Assembly: GCA_035553375.1 (NCBI GenBank)
Contig: DATNCY010000187.1
Coordinates: 14,645-78,644, forward strand
Direction: 5' to 3'
Source: JAJPHU01 sp035553375
GTDB lineage: Bacteria > Planctomycetota > Planctomycetia > Gemmatales > Gemmataceae
Length of the DNA stretch: 64,000 nt
Shown here: positions 53,324-61,322 of the stretch, piece by piece
How positions within the stretch are numbered: position 1 is the first letter of the stretch
Layout: each line of letters starts with the position of its first letter
Notes under the pieces: generated by a model
The model's database searches: none
Seen by the model: only the letters and a program-made list of their open reading frames with translations
Told to the model about the DNA's origin: nothing
Program-made: the position numbers and the translations under genes

Positions 53324-55708
53324 ATGCACCAGCGGTCAACCGATTCGCCAGCGAGTCGCTCGGCCCTCAAGCAATTCATGGCCGGTTCGCGGGCATCCAG
53401 CCAGGATGGTCCCCATCCAAGGTTGGAGATAAGTCCAACGGCCGAGTTGTTCGCGCGCGGAGACTATGCCACGGCCGCCATGAAGGGGGGCGAGCAGGAG
53501 TGGCAAACCTATGCTGCCCTCGGGCTTGTCGGCAAGACACGCGAGGCCGTGCAAGGTCTGGCCCGCTTTGACCATCAAGAGGCCGCTTTTTACTCCGCCG
53601 TTGCCCAGTGGATCGGCGGCGAAGACGACGCGGCGGCGGATCATCTGCAAGCCATCGACACTCCCCATGCGCGGAACTTGCTCGCTCTCCTCCGCAAGCC
53701 CCAGATCGAGGTTCTCGCCCAATGGCCCTGGCGTCGGGAAGGTTGCTCGGACCTGCTAATCGGTGCAGCGGCCGACGCGCGCTTTCGCGTCCGCAACATT
53801 AGCTTTCACCCGGACGATCTCCCGAATAAACCCTACGCGGACATCCACGACTACCTCGCTGGCTCGCATATACCGGATTTCTACATCTGCGCCATGGTCG
53901 AATGGCATCTGACGCCCCCGAACCTTCGGCAGCTCTCCTGTCCGCTCTTCGGGCAAACCGCCGACTACGATCTTCACATCCAGACTGTCTACCCCTGGCT
54001 AGGTCTCTTCGACGCATTGCTTGTCACCGACCGCAGCGAATGGCTGGACGTGAGCCGGCTGGTTCGCGCTCCCGTTTGCACATTCCCGAAATCCTTTGGC
54101 GTGCCCAACGACATGCCGCACGGACGGCAGGGCGAGCGCGACATCGACGTGTATCTTTCGGGCACGGTGCTGCATCCCTACCACCCGGACAAATCGCAGC
54201 TGTTCCACCAACTCCTTGAAGTTCCCGACCTGCGAATCAAGGTTCTCAACGGCTTCAAGGCATCGCCGGAGTATCACGACGATCTGACGCATTCCAAAAT
54301 CTGCATCACCTACGTGCGTCATCCCACCGCCCTACCTACGCGCGGCTTGGAAGCGCTGGCGATGGGCTGCGCCCTGGTGGTCCAAGAGGATAGCGTCTTG
54401 ACGCTGTTCGCCGGCGAAGAACACGGCGTACTGACGTATCAACTGGGCCGCAATGATTTGGCGACAGTGGTTCGCTCGATTGCCGGCAACTGGCCGGAGT
54501 TCGCCCGGCGAGCCGAGGCTGGCGCCCGCCTCGTTCGCGACGAATTTTCCCTCACGCGAGTGGCATCGCAATATTTGCGTTTCCTGACGTTCCTGGCGGC
54601 CAGGCCGCGCGGCCCGCGTTCGCGGCACGTCCCCGAGAAACTGTATCAAAAGCGCTGCGTCCTCCAAAAAGGCTGGCTGCCCAGTCACGATCTTCACCAC
54701 AGTTCGATCCTCAAGGATATGGCCGTCCACAATGGCCGGCAACTGCAAGCCGCCCTCCAGACGGAGCCACATTCCCCTCGCCCCGCCATCGATCTCGCTC
54801 GGGAATCCGTCCTACTGAATTACCATCGAGCGGAGGCGGAGTCAATTCCCGTCCGGCAATGGTTGGCGTTCTTGCGGGAGGTATATGGCCAGGCGCGGCA
54901 AACATTCCCGCGTTCCCTCGTTGCTCGCTTCAACTATATCCGGGTGATGTTGCACTTCGGCCCGCCGGACCTTGTCGCGGAAGCCCTTACCGTGCTGGAT
55001 GAAACCCTCAGCCTTCCATCCACCCATTGGCAAATCGACGAGATGGAGGATGTGTTTCCGTGGGATTTCTTCCCGCAGTTCTTCAACTACCGCCGTTACT
55101 TCGACAGTGTCACCGCACACTTGATGAGCAACGCGCCCATCGAAACAAACCTGTCCCGGTTGATTCTGGCCTCGCTGCACGCCTATCGCGGCTTCTATCC
55201 CGCGCAGCACGGCTTTTACTCGCAGAGCCTCGATGATTATCAGGCCGCCACCACACTCGACCCTGACTTCCCCTACTTTCAACTGTGGTATGCCGAGCAG
55301 TTGCTCCAACGGGCGCTCCCCGAGGACAACGGAACCGCCACGGACATCTTGCAGAAGTTAGCCAGCAGTTCCCTCGTCTTTCAAGAAGCGTTCGAGTTGC
55401 TGGAGAAAACCACCGGGTGTCCCGATAACCTCGCCCTCCACATGTCCCGCGCCGCTGAGATTCTGGAAGTGCGCGACACCCTCGCCGTCCCGAAATTGCG
55501 GCCGGATTTCCGGGAGATCGAGCGCAAACAGGACAAAAATCTGCGCGGCCTGGAGGCTTGGGAAGTCGAACGAGAACATCTGTATCGCCACATTCGCGCG
55601 CTGGAGAGCAGCAAATTTTGGAAACTCCGGCAAGCGTGGTTCAAGCTCAAAACCGCTATCCGCTATCCGCTATCCGCTATCCGCCATCGTTTTGGGGAAA
55701 GCGAATAG
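53324..55708 (+). CDS. CgeB-like glycosyltransferase with TPR region
   Basis: This 794-residue cytoplasmic protein has an N-terminal helical region (residues 40-130), a GT-B type glycosyltransferase (about 150-450) with the CgeB/glycosyl-transferase-1-2 signature (ICITYVRHPTALPTRGLEAL, AMGCALVVQED, AGARLVRDEFSLTRVASQYL), and a C-terminal TPR-like helical region (about 480-700). The last residues are charged helix, then AIRYPLSAIRHRFGESE, which is encoded by an intergenic-type palindrome. The original C-terminus may have been altered. It lies in the glycan locus and probably adds a sugar to a surface polymer. No DxD motif is seen, as usual for this family. Confidence 0.8.
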   Translation: MHQRSTDSPASRSALKQFMAGSRASSQDGPHPRLEISPTAELFARGDYATAAMKGGEQEWQTYAALGLVGKTREAVQGLARFDHQEAAFYSAVAQWIGGEDDAAADHLQAIDTPHARNLLALLRKPQIEVLAQWPWRREGCSDLLIGAAADARFRVRNISFHPDDLPNKPYADIHDYLAGSHIPDFYICAMVEWHLTPPNLRQLSCPLFGQTADYDLHIQTVYPWLGLFDALLVTDRSEWLDVSRLVRAPVCTFPKSFGVPNDMPHGRQGERDIDVYLSGTVLHPYHPDKSQLFHQLLEVPDLRIKVLNGFKASPEYHDDLTHSKICITYVRHPTALPTRGLEALAMGCALVVQEDSVLTLFAGEEHGVLTYQLGRNDLATVVRSIAGNWPEFARRAEAGARLVRDEFSLTRVASQYLRFLTFLAARPRGPRSRHVPEKLYQKRCVLQKGWLPSHDLHHSSILKDMAVHNGRQLQAALQTEPHSPRPAIDLARESVLLNYHRAEAESIPVRQWLAFLREVYGQARQTFPRSLVARFNYIRVMLHFGPPDLVAEALTVLDETLSLPSTHWQIDEMEDVFPWDFFPQFFNYRRYFDSVTAHLMSNAPIETNLSRLILASLHAYRGFYPAQHGFYSQSLDDYQAATTLDPDFPYFQLWYAEQLLQRALPEDNGTATDILQKLASSSLVFQEAFELLEKTTGCPDNLALHMSRAAEILEVRDTLAVPKLRPDFREIERKQDKNLRGLEAWEVEREHLYRHIRALESSKFWKLRQAWFKLKTAIRYPLSAIRHRFGESE

Positions 55709-55713
55709 CGGAT
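55652..55713. repeat. Palindromic repeat at the 3' end of a glycosyltransferase gene
   Basis: Four tandem CCGCTAT units (55653-55680) and a partial inverse (GCGAATAGCGGAT, 55701-55713) form a degraded palindrome. The left arm encodes the last residues of the upstream gene. The unit is related to the one at 2747. Confidence 0.85.
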
Positions 55714-55731
55714 AACAACGAGGAGCCTTTG

Positions 55732-56466
55732 ATGGCAGAAACGCTTGCGGACGTGACGGGCGTCATCCTGGCGGGCGGTCTGGGTACGCGTTTGCGATCG
55801 CGGATCGCCGATCGTCCCAAGGTACTCGCTCCCGTCCACGGCCGGCCGTACCTGGCTTACCTGCTGGATCAACTAGCCGGGGCGGGGCTGCGCAATGTTG
55901 TCCTTCTGACCGGCTATCTGGCCGAGCAAATTCGCTCGGAATTCGGTGATTCCTATGCCCATCTGCGCCTGGCGTATTCGGTCGAGCCATCACCGCTGGG
56001 AACCGCTGGCGCTTTGCGGCAGGCGCTGCCTCACCTGCTTACCCCAACCGTCTTGCTTCTCAACGGCGACTCGTACTGCGCTGCTTCATTATTCGACTTT
56101 CGGGAGTTCCATAATCGCCAGGGTGCCGACTTCAGCTTGGTCCTCACTCCGGTAGAAGATTGCTCGCGCTATGGCAAGGTTTGCCTCGGGCCTGACGACC
56201 GTGTCCTGCGTTTCGAGGAGAAGTCCCAGGGCGCTGGCGCGGGATGGGTGAACGCGGGCATCTATCTCCTCAGTCGCTCGCTGATTGAAGAGATCCCCAC
56301 GGGCGATTCGGTATCTCTCGAACGCGACATGTTCCCGACGTGGGCGGCTGACAAACGCTGCTTCGGCTTTCCCTGTCATGCTCAGTTCCTCGACATTGGA
56401 ACCCCGGAGTCCTATGCACGCGCGGAAGCCTTTTTCTCGCCCACCGCGAGCAATTGTCCCCCTTGA
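55732..56466 (+). CDS. Sugar-1-phosphate nucleotidyltransferase (HddC-like)
   Basis: This 244-residue protein has the nucleotidyltransferase signature GVILAGGLGTRLRSRIADRP then PKVLAPVHGRPYLAYLL, LLNGDSY and EEKSQGAGAGWVNAGIYLL. It activates a sugar-1-phosphate with an NTP. Its short length and the GDSYC, AGWVN and DIGTPESYARAE motifs fit the D-glycero-alpha-D-manno-heptose-1-phosphate guanylyltransferase (HddC/GmhD) group. With the GmhB-type phosphatase upstream, a GDP-heptose pathway is inferred. GAGGAG precedes ATG 55732. An RmlA-type or mannose-1-phosphate specificity is possible but less likely given length and context. Confidence 0.85.
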   Translation: MAETLADVTGVILAGGLGTRLRSRIADRPKVLAPVHGRPYLAYLLDQLAGAGLRNVVLLTGYLAEQIRSEFGDSYAHLRLAYSVEPSPLGTAGALRQALPHLLTPTVLLLNGDSYCAASLFDFREFHNRQGADFSLVLTPVEDCSRYGKVCLGPDDRVLRFEEKSQGAGAGWVNAGIYLLSRSLIEEIPTGDSVSLERDMFPTWAADKRCFGFPCHAQFLDIGTPESYARAEAFFSPTASNCPP

Positions 56467-56539
56467 CTGAATCAGGGAGGCCACACTATAAGGCCGCTCG
56501 TTTCTTCAGGCGAATCATTCCACGGAGGAAGTTGACGCC

Positions 56540-57322
56540 ATGAGTGCCTCCCTTGCCACGTCCCCAGCACCCGCTCACTCGATCGTTTCTGTCCCGAGCG
56601 CCCCACGGACCAAGCGCAGCACCGTTACCCTGCTGATCCCTACCTTGAATGAGATTATCGGCATGAAGGCCATCATGCCGCTTATCAAACGTGAGTGGGT
56701 CGATCAAATCCTTATTCTCGACGGTGGATCCACCGATGGCACCATCGAATGGGCGCGCGACAATGGCTACGCCGTCCACGTCCAATCGCAGCCCGGCATT
56801 CGCCAGGCGTACAACGAGGTGCTACCGCTCATCACCGGCGACATCCTGCTAACCTTCAGCCCCGATGGCAACAGTATCCCGGAGTTAATCCCTCAACTCA
56901 TCGACAAGATGAGCGAGGGCTACGACATGGTCATTGCCTCGCGCTATCTGGGATCGGCCAAGAGCCAGGATGACGATCTGCTAACCGCTTTCGGCAACTG
57001 GCTGTTCACGCGAACGGTCAACCTGCTACACGGCGGTCGTTACACCGATGTCATGGTCATTTACCGGGCATATCGCAAACAATTGATCTACGATTTGGAA
57101 TTGGACCAAGATTGCTGGCACAAGACGCCGGAACGTCTGTTCGGCTGCCGCATTAGTTGGGAGCCGATGCTGTCGGCGCGGGCGGCGCGTCGCGGGCTGC
57201 GTATCGCGGAAATCCCCGGCGATGAGCCGGCTCGCATCGGCGGCGAGCGGAAGCTGCGCATTTGGCGCTGGGGCGCTTCCTACTACTATCAGTTCTGGCG
57301 CGATGCGCTCTTGTGGCGCTGA
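56540..57322 (+). CDS. Family 2 glycosyltransferase
   Basis: This 260-residue GT-A enzyme has a Ser/Pro-rich N-terminal segment, then the GT2 start STVTLLIPTLNEIIGMKAIM, the acceptor region LILDGGSTDGTIEWARDNGY and the metal-binding region LLTFSPDGNSIPELIPQLI, in which DGN replaces the usual DxD/DAD. The later part (MVIASRYLGSAKSQDDD, then RTVNLLHGGRYTDVMVIYRA) matches the dolichyl-phosphate mannosyltransferase-like subgroup, without a membrane anchor. It may supply a lipid-linked sugar to the GT-C-like membrane protein encoded just downstream. GGAGG lies upstream of ATG 56540. Confidence 0.88.
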   Translation: MSASLATSPAPAHSIVSVPSAPRTKRSTVTLLIPTLNEIIGMKAIMPLIKREWVDQILILDGGSTDGTIEWARDNGYAVHVQSQPGIRQAYNEVLPLITGDILLTFSPDGNSIPELIPQLIDKMSEGYDMVIASRYLGSAKSQDDDLLTAFGNWLFTRTVNLLHGGRYTDVMVIYRAYRKQLIYDLELDQDCWHKTPERLFGCRISWEPMLSARAARRGLRIAEIPGDEPARIGGERKLRIWRWGASYYYQFWRDALLWR

Positions 57323-57370
57323 GGGGCGACGCGGCTTTGCGTTTCGAGCGAGATGCAACGCCGCGTTCCC
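57323..57370. repeat. Near-perfect intergenic hairpin after the GT2 gene
   Basis: GGGGCGACGCGGCTTTGC (57323-57340) pairs with the segment ending about 57370 (GCAACGCCGCGTTCCCC), with two mismatches. It immediately follows the GT2 stop codon and could act as a terminator or attenuator. Confidence 0.7.
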
Positions 57371-57459
57371 CCTTCGGGAGTCGGCTTGACACCATTGGGC
57401 AAGGTGGACAACATAAGCGCCTTGTCGGAAAGCCTGGCCGCGTCCCGAGGAATTGTCTC

Positions 57460-59577
57460 ATGCAGGAAGCATGTCCGTCAACCCACCGCCGTTATTGGCT
57501 TCTGACACTGTTTCTGGTCACGATGCTGGGATTCGCCGCCTACCGTCATTCCTCCTTTGCCGTTTGGAACGATAGCCCTTGCGTCTTCCACCCGCGCGTC
57601 AGCGACGAAACCGGACCCCACTGGGATGAGTTGAACGCCCACTTCCGGCAGGCTCCGCTGACCACCTTGGGGCCCTGTTTCAAGGGGAGTTTCTTGGCCA
57701 CTGGGGGCGGAGGCTATCGCCCCTTGTCGGAACTGTGGACCTGCTTGGCGGCTCTGTTCTTTTACACTCCGAGTTACCTGCCATTCCCTCTACTTCTGGT
57801 GGTTGGGAGCTTCCTCGGCGCATTAGCCGTCAGTCTGTTCCTTGTCGCCCGGCGTTTCGTCCATCACGACCTGACGGCCCTGGGCGTCGTGTTACTGGTG
57901 CTGGCGTCGCCGCCGTTGGTCGGCAGCGTCTGGGTGTGCGTGGCCGGCGTTCAAATCCTCGTGCCGCTGCTCTTCTGCCTGTCCTTGCTGTGTTACTGGA
58001 ACTTGATCGAGGGAAGACGCCGCGTCCTGTGCGCCACGGTCTTGGTTCTGCTCCTATTCCTGGGCCCGTGGGTGCGTGAATTCTTCGGCTTGAACGCGCT
58101 GCTACTCTTATTGCTGGAGTTTCGGCGGATGCGACGGCCGACCTGGATCGCGGGAGTAGCAGCCCTCGGCTTCTTGCACGCCATGTTCCCCACCGCGCTC
58201 GTCCATTTCCTTTTTTTCCCTCAGTTGTCGGTGCTGCCCGTTTACCGACTGGGAACGCTATCGGGACAAATGGACAACGGTGGATTTCGCTGGCATGCGC
58301 CCTGGCATTTCTTACCGCTGTTTCCCCCGTCGCTCTGGTTGTGCGCCGGTCTGGAAGCCTTGATCCGCATCCGGGCCGGCTGCGGCGATGCGGACCGAAC
58401 GCCGGATAATTGGTTCGGCCGCATTGAAGCCGTCGTGCGTGTATTGGCCATCCCGTGCTGGCTGTTCGCGGTAATCACCTTATGGGCGGAGGAACCTCTC
58501 TATCACGGCTACCTTGGGTTATCGTTATGCCTGCTGCTTGCCGCACTGGGAATGCGCCGCGATTTGTTCTTGGGTTGCTGGTTCCTGGCGATGTACGTAC
58601 CGATCTTGCGTGTCTTCTCGGAGCATGTCCACTTCCTATATGCCATGCCGCCTGCCGCGATCATTCTGGCGGAAGCGATGGAATCGCTGTGGCTTCGTCT
58701 GCGGGGCCAGCTCGTCCTGGTCTGGGTACGCTACGCGCTGATAGGCTTGCTCCTCATCATCGCTCTGGACCAGGGACTGAATTTTTACGGCGCTTACAAG
58801 GTCAACCACACGGCCTACCGAGGGATCGACGATGTCGCCGAATGGTTCACCCGGAACGTGCCCGAAAATGCCGCCGTGGTGACCAACGTCATTCACGGCG
58901 AAGAGATAAAATGGCATAGCGCCAATCACATTGAGGTTTACTGGACACTCACCCCCGGCATTCCCGACTCGCGCCGCGCCGTGGACCAACCGGCCCAGAT
59001 CGAGAAACTACTGGCGTCCCGCGCTACCCGACCCGTGTACTTTCTCGACGTCGATTTCGACTACACGCCGGACAAGGGCTACTACCATCGCCATAAATAC
59101 GTGCATCAGGCCGAAGTCGCCCGCCGCGATCTGGGAGTCATCCACTTTACACACGTCCGCTACCCCTTCACCGACCCGCTGCGTTATCTGATTCCGAGGA
59201 TGTACCAGCCGTTCCTGGGGCCGCCGGATCTGGAGAATGACTTCGCGCGGAAGCGATCCGTGGATCACCCATTTCGTCACGAGATTTACGCGATCTATCA
59301 TGTGTATGAAGTGATGGGTAACCGGCTACAGCCCAAGCTGGAAGGACCCGTGCAACTCGCGCAGGAGGTGGACGGCTTCAACATCGTGCGTGTCGGTCTT
59401 GGCTTCCATGCGCTCCCTCGGGAGGAAGGAACTTTTGACATCGAGAAATTTCGCCGGCACGGTTACAGCGCTCAGTTCAGCGGCATGACTTTGGAAGCGG
59501 TGCGCGAGCAGATTCGAGCCGCCCGGCGCGGCGGCGAAGAAGAGGCGACGCCGCATCAAGAAGATGCCCCCCGGTAA
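57460..59577 (+). CDS. Multi-spanning GT-C-like membrane protein
   Basis: This 705-residue protein starts at ATG 57460 and has about eleven membrane helices (residues about 10-460) and a soluble C-terminal domain (about 470-705). The first extracytoplasmic loop contains acidic residues (SDETGPHWDELNAHF), then GGGGYRPLSEL, a layout like GT-C glycosyltransferases (PMT/GT39-like), in which an acidic residue in the first loop is catalytic. The C-terminal domain starts FYGAYKVNHTAYRGIDDVAE and is not recognised. In the glycan locus directly downstream of the GT2 gene, it may transfer a lipid-linked sugar, but a structural or polymerase role is possible. An ATG further upstream (57262) overlaps the GT2 gene and is rejected. 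Confidence 0.7.
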   Translation: MQEACPSTHRRYWLLTLFLVTMLGFAAYRHSSFAVWNDSPCVFHPRVSDETGPHWDELNAHFRQAPLTTLGPCFKGSFLATGGGGYRPLSELWTCLAALFFYTPSYLPFPLLLVVGSFLGALAVSLFLVARRFVHHDLTALGVVLLVLASPPLVGSVWVCVAGVQILVPLLFCLSLLCYWNLIEGRRRVLCATVLVLLLFLGPWVREFFGLNALLLLLLEFRRMRRPTWIAGVAALGFLHAMFPTALVHFLFFPQLSVLPVYRLGTLSGQMDNGGFRWHAPWHFLPLFPPSLWLCAGLEALIRIRAGCGDADRTPDNWFGRIEAVVRVLAIPCWLFAVITLWAEEPLYHGYLGLSLCLLLAALGMRRDLFLGCWFLAMYVPILRVFSEHVHFLYAMPPAAIILAEAMESLWLRLRGQLVLVWVRYALIGLLLIIALDQGLNFYGAYKVNHTAYRGIDDVAEWFTRNVPENAAVVTNVIHGEEIKWHSANHIEVYWTLTPGIPDSRRAVDQPAQIEKLLASRATRPVYFLDVDFDYTPDKGYYHRHKYVHQAEVARRDLGVIHFTHVRYPFTDPLRYLIPRMYQPFLGPPDLENDFARKRSVDHPFRHEIYAIYHVYEVMGNRLQPKLEGPVQLAQEVDGFNIVRVGLGFHALPREEGTFDIEKFRRHGYSAQFSGMTLEAVREQIRAARRGGEEEATPHQEDAPR

Positions 59578-59594
59578 GAAGCGAAATGCAGCAA

Positions 59595-59646
59595 ACCAGC
59601 CCGCAGCGCCAGCAAGGGGCTTCCTTTGCTGGCGCTACGGGCTGGT
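59595..59646. repeat. Family-A palindrome, imperfect
   Basis: Arms 59595-59618 (ACCAGCCCGCAGCGCCAGCA start) and 59624-59646 pair with two mismatches. It lies between the GT-C-like gene (+) and the radical SAM gene (-), where it may terminate both. Confidence 0.9.
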
Positions 59647-59661
59647 AAGTTGGGGGACATT

Positions 59662-61251
59662 TCACGCCATCTGGAGTTGGATCAAGTTCTCGGTCGTCTC
59701 CACCTTCTCTTCCGGCAGCAGGGTCGGCGGAACATTCAATTTGCCATTCAGCAAGTGGCGCTCCAGCGTATGGCCGGTCATCTCGCGCAAATGCGCCACC
59801 GTCTCGGTTCCGAAACGACGTTCCACCATATCCAGATAATTCGAGTCCGTGTAATACTTCAAGAATGCCTCATCGCGGAACTTCAACACCTCGCGCGCCG
59901 GGATGTAGCGAGTCGGCATCGGCAGGCAATCCCGCGAATGCTGCGAATAGCCGGTCCACTTTTCGGGCAGCGGCGCACCCTGACGCAGCGCTCGCGTGTA
60001 GAGCGGCGAACCGGGGTAGGCCATCGCCGAATAGAAGTTACTGAACTCGCAACGCAGATCGAGGGCCAGATCAAGCGTCGCCTGCATCGTCTCGCCATCG
60101 TCTTCCGGCAGGCCGAAGATATAATTGCCAATCACATTGATGCCGGCCTCGCGCACGCGGCGCAGAACGTCGTAAACTTCCTCTTGATCGAAGCTCTTAT
60201 CGATATTGTCACGTACTCGATCGGCACCCGCCTCGATGCCGAAGGCCAGCCAATTGACGCCGGCCGCCTTCAGTTTATCGAGCATGCCATCCTTGATCGT
60301 ATCAACGCGCGTATACGCCCAGATATTCAGGTCGTAGCCGCGCTCGATGATGCGGTCGCAGATACCGAGGACGTGCTTGCGATTGAGGACGAACATTTCA
60401 TCGGCGATTTTGATATTGCGGACACCATGTTTATTAACGAGCAGGTCAATCTGTTTCAGGACGTTATCCGGACTCCAGTAGCGATAGCTGTTGGTCGTCT
60501 CCTTGACGCCTGCGGCCTGTTCGCCGCTCTTGAAGGGTGCCTGGATACAGCAAAACGAGCAATGGTAGGGACAGCCCAGCGTCGTGTAGAGGGCCGCATA
60601 CGGCTGGCGCGATAGACCACCCAGACAGTGCCAGTTGTGCGCCCGATAGCGCTCCATCGGCAATAGATCCCAGGCCACGCCGGACATCTCCACATCGAGA
60701 TTGCCGACCAGCGGCGTATCCGGTGTGCTGCGAATCGCCCGGCCATCGCGGTAATAGAGGCCGGGAACGCCGGACAAAATCGGGATCGGCGAACGAAGCG
60801 CGCCGACGAGCTGCACCATCGTATGCAGTCCCTCGCCGGCGGCAACGAAGTCGGCGTCCTCTTCGCGCAGAGTGCGCTCCGGCAAGGCGGCGACATGACC
60901 GCCGACAAGCAGGATGTGCTGATCGGGAGCGACGAGTTTGATCGCCGTGCAAACTTGACCGCAGGCCGTCATGATTTGCGTCGAGGCCGACGGTTGATGA
61001 CCGTAGACGACGACGACGGCCAGCACTGGATTGAGATGGTCAATGCGCTCGGCCACCTGCTCGGCCGTCAGTTCCTCTGCCTCGGCGTCGATCAATTCGA
61101 CCGATAGCCCGCGCGTGCGGCAGAACGTCGCCATTAAGCCGGCCCAGACCGGATTCTCGACGGCCGCCAGACTTTTACCCAGCGATTGGTAGACGTGGGT
61201 TCGACTGCCGGGGTTGATGAGAACTAAATCGAGTTTCTTCGTGTTTGCCAT
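59662..61251 (-). CDS. B12-binding domain radical SAM protein
   Basis: This 529-residue protein has an N-terminal B12-binding-like domain (LDLVLINPGSRTHVYQSLG, VYGHQPSASTQIM, HILLVGGHVAALPERTL) and a radical SAM domain with the 4Fe-4S motif TLGCPYHCSFCC (residues about 215-226), then ADEMFVLNRKHVLGICD, WLAFGIEAGADRVRD and GLPEDDGETM. The consensus DxHxxG of the cobalamin lower ligand is not seen, so cobalamin may be bound base-off or not at all. Family members include methyltransferases and ring-forming enzymes (BchE, HpnP/HpnR type). It lies downstream of the DegT-fold gene on the same strand and may modify the sugar or lipid made by this locus. Confidence 0.86.
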   Translation of the reverse strand: MANTKKLDLVLINPGSRTHVYQSLGKSLAAVENPVWAGLMATFCRTRGLSVELIDAEAEELTAEQVAERIDHLNPVLAVVVVYGHQPSASTQIMTACGQVCTAIKLVAPDQHILLVGGHVAALPERTLREEDADFVAAGEGLHTMVQLVGALRSPIPILSGVPGLYYRDGRAIRSTPDTPLVGNLDVEMSGVAWDLLPMERYRAHNWHCLGGLSRQPYAALYTTLGCPYHCSFCCIQAPFKSGEQAAGVKETTNSYRYWSPDNVLKQIDLLVNKHGVRNIKIADEMFVLNRKHVLGICDRIIERGYDLNIWAYTRVDTIKDGMLDKLKAAGVNWLAFGIEAGADRVRDNIDKSFDQEEVYDVLRRVREAGINVIGNYIFGLPEDDGETMQATLDLALDLRCEFSNFYSAMAYPGSPLYTRALRQGAPLPEKWTGYSQHSRDCLPMPTRYIPAREVLKFRDEAFLKYYTDSNYLDMVERRFGTETVAHLREMTGHTLERHLLNGKLNVPPTLLPEEKVETTENLIQLQMA

Positions 61252-61269
61252 GGTTTTTCCCTTGTTTTA

Positions 61270-61319
61270 CCAGCCCGCAGCGCCAGCAAGGGGACTCCCT
61301 TGCTGGCGCTGCGGGCTGG
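61270..61319. repeat. Family-A palindrome, 23-bp arms
   Basis: CCAGCCCGCAGCGCCAGCAA (from 61270) pairs exactly with the right arm ending at 61319, with a four-base loop. It lies in the 71-bp gap between the DegT-fold gene and the radical SAM gene, inside the presumed operon. Confidence 0.95.
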
Positions 61320-61322
61320 CAG

